Positions 58,440 through 64,000 of a DNA stretch of 64,000 bases are shown in pieces; the stretch's first letter is position 1, and each line of letters begins with the position of its first letter. The stretch lies in assembly GCA_922989275.2 (NCBI GenBank), contig OV277862.1:62633832-62697831 (forward strand), read 5' to 3'. Below the pieces are notes generated by a model that was not told where the DNA came from, searched no databases, and worked only from the letters and a program-made list of their open reading frames with translations. The stretch is from Gari tellinella. Lineage: Eukaryota; Mollusca; Bivalvia; Cardiida; Psammobiidae. Made by a program: the position numbers and the translations under genes.

Positions 58440-59690
58440 ATACAAATCATGTCTCATAAATAATAAAAAAGAAATATGTGCAATGTTTCTGAAATAATTG
58501 TTAGTTACTTACTTTTTCGACAAAAATGGTTATATATTTCTGACAGAATATGTCTTAATACCAATTCTGAGAGTTAGGTTTTGCAAACATAATGATGATG
58601 TGCGTGAAGTTAGATTAATTAAAAAAGTCATTTCACACATTGTCTGAATCCTCTTAAAGTCTCTAGTTAAGGGTGTATCAACCCATAAGCGATTTTTTCA
58701 AAGTATCAAACTTTTTTTCTATCATTATTTTTTTGGAAGAGCTGTTTATGATGAATGAAAAAATGAAAAATAATATACATGGTGGTGTCCTTGTTTTTTA
58801 GCTACAGCGATGTGAAAAAGGTATGTCAAATTTGGGATTTTGTTTCAAATTTTATCCATTCAGAGTACAAGCTTCAGTAAAATCTATTTCAAAACAAAAC
58901 AAACATGGTAATTTGGGTTTTCTTTATTTATTTCATGTCTATGGTGGTATTTTCACATATAGAAACCAACTTTAGACAAAGCAGGCACCAGTTTTGAACA
59001 ACATGTATCCTTGAATATCAAAAAATATCAAAAACATGCTTTTTATACGGCATGATTTTATTAGATTTTTTATTTTATGAAAAAGTAAAAAAAAGTTTGA
59101 AAATGAAATAGTTCTAGTATTAAACTTTTTCTTATATTCTACCAGATGAAAGCCCATGCTAAGGCAGTTCAAAATATGAAAAGAAATTGAAAGGTCAGTG
59201 TTGAAAATTTTGAGTTATGAAAGTAAAAAGTTATCTCCCTTAACAAAATTTACATAAAAGTACCATATCGATGATATTTAGAGCTTTATAAATTTCACAT
59301 TTGGTGCCTGTTTTCTCTTAAATTAGTTTATTTATGAAGAAATACTACCATAGACAGGAAATAAATAACACAAAACCAAATTATCGTATTTGTTTTCATT
59401 TGAAATGGTCAAATGGATTTTATTGAAGTGGGCTGTTTGAAAAGGACAAAATAAGCAAGAGTGGGTGGGGTAAATTTCACATGGCCTTAGAGCCAAATGT
59501 TGTTTACCAAATTGTACACTTTTTCTATGTTTTCATTCATCGGAAATAGCTCTTCAATACAAAACCATCATAGAGTGTTTTCATATACTTTGAAAATTTC
59601 CTAAATTCATGACTTTCATACACCAAAGGCTAAGTGAAACATGAACTAACTGATTGCAAAGATTGACTAGATCTACATGTAACATAGCTA
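58440..59690. other. 1.25 kb AT-rich island without MITEs
   Basis: No core hairpins or tandem repeats, unlike its surroundings. It has oligo-T and oligo-A runs and one weak inverted match ('aaaccaactttag'). No credible exon. Confidence 0.5.
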
Positions 59691-59903
59691 TATCTAATCC
59701 ATGTGTGCCCACGATCCAATATATGCGATATAGGCAAACAGTGTAGACTCTGATCAGACGCCGCATTGTCAGAGTCTACACTGTTTGCTGATAGGAATTT
59801 CAATACAAAACAAAATGAAAATTTTGACCAGGCACCCCTTTGATAAAAAATGGACTAATTCAATATATAAACATGGAAGAATCCACTGGGCGTAAATGGG
59901 TTA
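59690..59903. mobile_element. TTAA-W element (W2), core 2 type
   Basis: 'atccatgtgtgcccacgatcc' left and 'actgggcgtaaatgggttaa' right, hairpin 'gtagactctgatcagacgcc'. Left TTAA not seen. Confidence 0.6.
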
Positions 59904-60403
59904 ATACTGATAAGTGAATACACTTTATGAAGCGAAGCCCATCTACAAAATTATGGATTGCAATACATCTTACAATACAGTATAGCAATTTTCCGTCATA
60001 TCTTTGAATAGTATATTGATATTTATTTATGCTTTTCGGTGGATTACCACGATATAGCAGTGGATGATCACTTGGTAATCCACTGCAGTGGATTATCACC
60101 AATCGCTTTTATTATGAATTTTCCCCGTAGGGCTCCCCAAGAATCGTAGTCAATCGTGTCTTATCGTTAAATTCCGGCAGTCCGATTTGTCGCGAACTAC
60201 TCACCGGAAGAGCACGAATCCAAACTCGGGAGCAACGAAGTCATTCGGATGACGTCCAATCAACAAATATACCGCCAACTGTCACGCACGTGTGTGTTCG
60301 ACATAAAACGTGGGGCTCAACACGGGATAAATAATGTACGTTCGCTTTCAAATTTTAAACAATTTCGTTTAAAAAGTGGCTTAAAAGCATAAATAAATAG
60401 AAT

Positions 60404-60565
60404 AACTGTGTTTTTTCAGTGTAAGATCGAATTTAATCCATTTCGTGAACATCAGACTGTTATATTTTCACTCGTGGCTTCGCCACTCGTGAAAATATAA
60501 CGTCTGATGTTCACTCAATGGATTAAATTTCGATCTTACACTGAAAAAAACAGTTATCCTCTATA
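60404..60565. mobile_element. Palindromic element K, copy 2
   Basis: 'actgtgttttttcagtgtaag' mirrored by 'cttacactgaaaaaaacagt'; arms 'tgaacatcagactgttatat'; centre 'actcgtggcttcgccactcgtg'. Confidence 0.82.
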
Positions 60566-60627
60566 TAATTGAAATTGGACTTTGAGTGAGTATTCCTGAC
60601 ATGCAAGTGTCTCTGGCATGTTGTTAA

Positions 60628-60906
60628 ACTAGGATGGATATCCTTAGAACAACGTCGTTCGGATGCTAGACTATGTCTCTTTTACAAGATTGTTTATTGG
60701 TCGGTGGCGATCCCAGTTCCATCTTATATACGGCAAGGAAACACTCGTCTATCAAGACACTGTCATTCTGTGAGTTTCAGACAGTTTCATACTATAAATA
60801 CTCTGTTTACCCTCTTACAGTAGTACAGTGGAATGCTCTTCCAGCAGATGTCGTGTTGAATGAGAACTTGAAAACATTCAGCACCATGAATCATTTTAAA
60901 CCTTAA
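60628..60906 (+). pseudogene. LINE reverse transcriptase C-terminal fragment, frameshifted
   Basis: In one frame from about 60634: ISLEQRRSDARLCLFYKIV, then SYIRQGNTRL and FRQFHT. A +1 shift continues as YYKYSVYPLTVVQWNALPAD then LKTFSTM and stops. 'RR..ARL..LYKI' and 'VxWNALP' are hallmarks of the post-RT C-terminus of CR1/jockey/RTE-like LINEs in invertebrates. No upstream RT or endonuclease domain is present. The 3' UTR resumes after the G2 insertion and ends near a GATA microsatellite at about 61276-61292. Confidence 0.8.
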
Positions 60907-60967
60907 GTCAAGCAAAGGTGTTTTTTCCCTGTTTTTACTATTTTTTCCTGCTGAGATTTTAACATTC

Positions 60968-61181
60968 TTAACCCTTAGCCTGCCACTCACGAATATAGCT
61001 CCATATGCAAACAGCTTGGATCCGGATGAGACGCCGAGTAACTCGGCGTCTCATCCGGATCCAAGCTGTTTGACACTCGGACAACATTTTCAGCAATTTT
61101 GAGCAACTTTGAAGCACTTTGAAACTTGAAGCAGACGAGAAATATAGCAGACGACAATTTATTTCGCGGGCTAAGGGTTAA
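60968..61181. mobile_element. TTAA-G MITE (G2)
   Basis: TTAACCCTTAGCCTGC to GCGGGCTAAGGGTTAA, perfect hairpin 'gagacgccgagtaactcggc'. Inserted in the LINE 3' tail. Confidence 0.93.
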
Positions 61182-61295
61182 CTTTGTTTCATCCACTTAC
61201 CCTTATCTTGTATCCTGTTCTTAACTCTACTAACTGCCCGAAATTACCCGTGAGGGTGTGAGGCAGAATGAATAGCTAGATAGATAGATAGATTA
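61182..61295 (+). mobile_element. LINE 3' end with tagata tail
   Basis: Continuation of the LINE tail after element G2, including a 'gtgagg-cagaatgaatag' stretch and a short (TAGA)n run, as in many LINE 3' ends. Assigned by position rather than by alignment. Confidence 0.45.
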
Positions 61296-61806
61296 TGATT
61301 CATCTTACAACTATAAAGCGTTTTAGATGAGAGTAAATTGAGATCGTTCTCAGGCTTTGATGGGTCAGAAAGTTTGAGGGCGATCTCAGACTGACTCATT
61401 TTAAACGGGTTATAACTGTGGCAAGCTTGCCACACACGATCACTAACAAACAACACCGTGAACAAATAAGAGTTTTTATTTTCATTATCGACTAAACAAG
61501 AGACACCCGTTTATCACAGTCATACTAATGGTATGTGACCTTTCTCAACGCAGTGGGAGATTGTGTGGTAGCTGTTGGCAACAGTTTATATGCAACAGTT
61601 GCAAACAATCTGGATCAAGGCGAGATGCCGAGTCGCTCGGCGTTTCATCTGGACTAACTTGGTCCACCGTTTGACACAGATGGTTATATTTTCTGACAGA
61701 AGGTGTCTTGATAATTCAATTATCAAGACTCATTCTGTCAGAAAATAATTATTCATAACAATAGTGCTGAGTCGGATCAGACCAATAACGCGTTCTAATA
61801 TATATG

Positions 61807-62168
61807 CACAGCGTTCCCTCCCAACAATGGCCCTCCCAACAACGACTCCCTCCTTACAACGACCTTTGCCGTTGTTCCCAAAACTGGACAGTTATGTCTA
61901 ACGCTTTTATTGCTGCAGTAACGTCTGCTTAAATTGTCGTCTGCTGTTTTTCTCAAAGTGATATAATGGACATTTTGACAGAAAATAAATTAATGACGAG
62001 AGACAAAAGGCTTTGATCCAGATCAGACGCCGCGTAACGCGGCGTCTGATCTGGATTCAAGCTGTTTGTAAATGTACGTCAATTTCCCTCCATATAACGA
62101 CTCCCTCCGAACAATGCACACAATCTTTGTCTCCCATCGGGTGTCGTTGTATAGAGGGAGCGCTGTAT
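61807..62168. mobile_element. TA-E MITE (E6), longest copy
   Basis: 'cacagcgttccctcccaaca' to 'tagagggagcgctgta' with perfect core 2 hairpin 'gatcagacgccgcgtaacgc'. Confidence 0.85.
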
Positions 62169-62465
62169 ATGTATCTTCTCTGCCGTGTGTTCTTGTTGCA
62201 TTGTTTTTGTTGCATGGTGTACTTATATTCTGTCATACAGTCAGTCATATTTATACATATGTTCTGTCATCGTAGGCTTTAAAGCTCAGTGGAATTATTT
62301 AAATAAAACTTGAACCTTAAATTTTATCAATTCTAAGAGTAGTTGCAGACGACACAGTCAGCAGACGGCAATTACATAGAGTGCAGAAGACATTTGCAGA
62401 GTGCAGACGACACTCACAGAGTTCAGAAGGTCGAAAATAGTGATGATTAGGCATATATATAAATG

Positions 62466-62676
62466 TTAACTCTTATCATGCTGAATTGTCGTCTGCTTCA
62501 AATATAAAGTCTGCTAAAAAACTAAAAATTAGTTTTCATGCTTTCGAATCAAAAGAAATATTGAATACGGGTGACAAACAATTTGGATTAAGATCAGACG
62601 CCGCGTAACGCGGCGTCTGATCTGTATCCAAACTGTTTTCAAATGTTAGGAAGGCCCTTAACATGATAAGGGTTAA
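62466..62676. mobile_element. TTAA-F MITE, copy 2
   Basis: TTAACTCTTATCATGCTG...ACATGATAAGGGTTAA; perfect core 2 hairpin 'gatcagacgccgcgtaacgc'. Confidence 0.88.
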
Positions 62677-62759
62677 TGGAGAATAAATACTTATTACATG
62701 TATACTGCAAAGTAAATTCCTTACTTCTGATTGGTTAACGTGCCGTAGACGAGAACCCA

Positions 62760-63275
62760 CGTACAAGTGCATACCCCTCCATGCGAAATGTCCGTATTAG
62801 TTTTATACTGTGTCGTAATTGTACAAGTGCAGAACCCTCCATAGGAAATTTTAGTATTATTTTTCATATTGTCTTAATTGTACAAGTGCAGAACGCTCCA
62901 TAGGAAATTTTAATATTTTATGCTCCCGCGACGATCAGTCGGTGGGGGATACTGTTTTACCACTGTCTGCCCGTCCGTCTGTTCGTTCGTCTGTTCGTCC
63001 GTCCGTTCTTCCGTCCCACATACAGTACATACTTTGTCCGGCTAACCCCTCCTTCAGTTTTCAAGCTACAACCTTATAATTTGGCGCATATGAACAGGGT
63101 TTCGATCTGCTATAATTTTTCACAAAATTACAACCAGCTCAACTTAGTCAATTTTTTTCCGCGGGGGTCATCATATTTGTCTTACAGACAAAACCATCCC
63201 TCTAGTTTATAGTGTCTTAATTGTATAAAAGCAGAACTCTCCAAAGGAAATTTTAATATTATTTTGCATACTGTC
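62760..63275 (+). repeat. About 58-bp tandem repeats interrupted by a dispersed repeat
   Basis: 'aattgtacaagtgcagaac-ctccataggaaattttagtatta' recurs four times (62760-62925, 63210-63275). Between them, 62930-63203 holds 'ctcccgcgacgatcagtcgg' and a 'cgtccgtctgttcgttcgtc' run. Confidence 0.75.
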
Positions 63276-63276
63276 T

Positions 63277-63526
63277 TACAGTGGATAATGTGTTATTCTT
63301 TCCCAATAAACGCGTTTACGCTAAAACCATTATTTGCAGTGCAAACAGTTTGGAGCCAGATCAGACGCCGGGTTACCCGGCGTCTGATCAGGCTCCAAAC
63401 TGTTTGCCACCAAGATAAACAAGAATTATCAGAATTGTCCAAAAGTTATTCTTTTCTACGTTTTAGTGCTTTGCGTTTGCGTACGTTTGCGTTTAAACGG
63501 GAAAGAATAACAGATTCTCCGCTGTA
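63277..63526. mobile_element. TA-H MITE (H3), full length
   Basis: TACAGTGGATAATGTGTTAT to 'ataacagattctccgctgta'; perfect core 2 hairpin 'gatcagacgccgggttaccc'; inner inverted 'tttcccaataaacgcg' and 'cgtttaaacgggaaag'. Confidence 0.9.
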
Positions 63527-63782
63527 CTCTACATACTGTCTCATAAACAGTTCTATCGATTTTTGCATAAAGACTTCACACACGTTGTATTGTAAACAGG
63601 AAACTTACGAAATCTACGTTAATACCTTCCTGTAGCATTAAGATACCATGGTTACCTTTACACTATATAGGATTAAAATACCCTAATAAAGATAACCCAA
63701 ATGTCTAGATATCTTTAGTTTGTAGTTCAAATAAAATAGCACTTATTTCCTACTTTTTGGCCACAACAAATATATAATGCCG

Positions 63783-63996
63783 TTAACCCATTACTCTATA
63801 GATATTCCTTTTAACGCATTAAACGTATTACTACACTGAAAAAAAAGTTTTATGCAGTCATGAATATGCACCATAAGTAAATGTTTTCTATATCCTAGCA
63901 GATGAAAGCTTAAAGTAGGCTGAAAGTAAAGCAGAGTTCGCCTATCAGTGATTACATATTTGCAAACTAGAAACTGGTTATGGGTTAAAGGGTTAA
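63783..63996. mobile_element. TTAA-A MITE (A29), core 1 half lost
   Basis: TTAACCCATTACTCTATAGA...GGGTTAAAGGGTTAA; left arm of core 1 only. Confidence 0.8.
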
Positions 63997-64000
63997 AGAA

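Noticed and set aside
60673..60906. Open frame of 77 codons as an intact small gene
   Set aside because: Its second half is the LINE C-terminus, but the first half is out of frame with the LINE protein; the real homology switches frame, so it is a pseudogene fragment.
61987..62076. Open frames containing 'SLDPDETPSYSASHPDPSCL' and similar
   Set aside because: Translation of the core 2 palindrome of families E, F, G and H, found at every copy.

Overview
This is a 64 kb stretch of an AT-rich animal nuclear genome, very probably a bivalve mollusc. The exon-intron structure, an HSF1-type gene most like animal HSF1, dense short non-autonomous transposons and the 'AGCTCACC...CTTGTTT' dispersed repeats seen in clams and mussels all point that way. 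A heterodont such as a Dreissena-like or Mercenaria-like species is my guess only. There are no bacterial operons, CRISPR arrays or phage genes.

Two protein genes can be assembled, both on the + strand. (1) An HSF1-type heat shock transcription factor: 12 coding exons from 3321 to 34070, 490 codons, every junction GT-AG and in phase. It has the winged-helix DNA-binding domain (exons 1-3), the HR-A/B trimerisation coiled coil (exons 4-6) and the HR-C repressor zipper (exon 9). (2) A small single-pass membrane protein: 5 coding exons from 42563 to 53386, 272 codons, with signal peptide, one CUB domain, one LDL-receptor class A module, a transmembrane helix and a short tail with a PPTY (WW-binding) motif. 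I know no named orthologue for the second. A frameshifted LINE reverse-transcriptase C-terminus lies at about 60628-60906.

Most of the rest is short non-autonomous DNA transposons. I sort them by ends and target-site duplication (TSD). TTAA-target (piggyBac-like, CCC...GGG ends): families A, B, F, G, P, W. TA-target (Tc1/mariner-like): C, E, H, J, N, O. 6-bp TSD (hAT-like, CAGGG ends): Q, R. 5-bp TSD: X, Y, Z. 8-bp TSD: one 958-bp fold-back. Others (D, K, L, M, S, AA, BB) are less well placed. Family letters are local labels for this window, not database names. Target sites are often directly visible because elements are nested inside each other.

The main unusual result is modularity: only two central hairpin cores recur inside elements whose ends belong to different superfamilies. 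Core 1 (TTAAAGCAGGYTGAAAGTAA arms) is in A, Q and, in variant form, C. Core 2 (AAACAGTGTAGACCCTGATC or AAACAGTTTGGATCCTGATC arms) is in B, E, F, G and H. Core tips or arms often contain TTAA and have served as landing pads for further TTAA elements, giving layered nests in HSF1 introns 9, 10 and 11.

Layout: 1-3200 HSF1 upstream flank (diverged repeat array, SINE, MITEs, GACA microsatellite); 3321-34070 HSF1, with a 2.5 kb minisatellite in intron 7; 34071-42500 HSF1 3' flank and intergenic MITEs; 42563-53386 CUB/LDLa gene; 53400-64000 repeat-rich flank with a 33-bp tandem array, an inverted tRNA-like pair, the LINE tail and several young hairpin elements.
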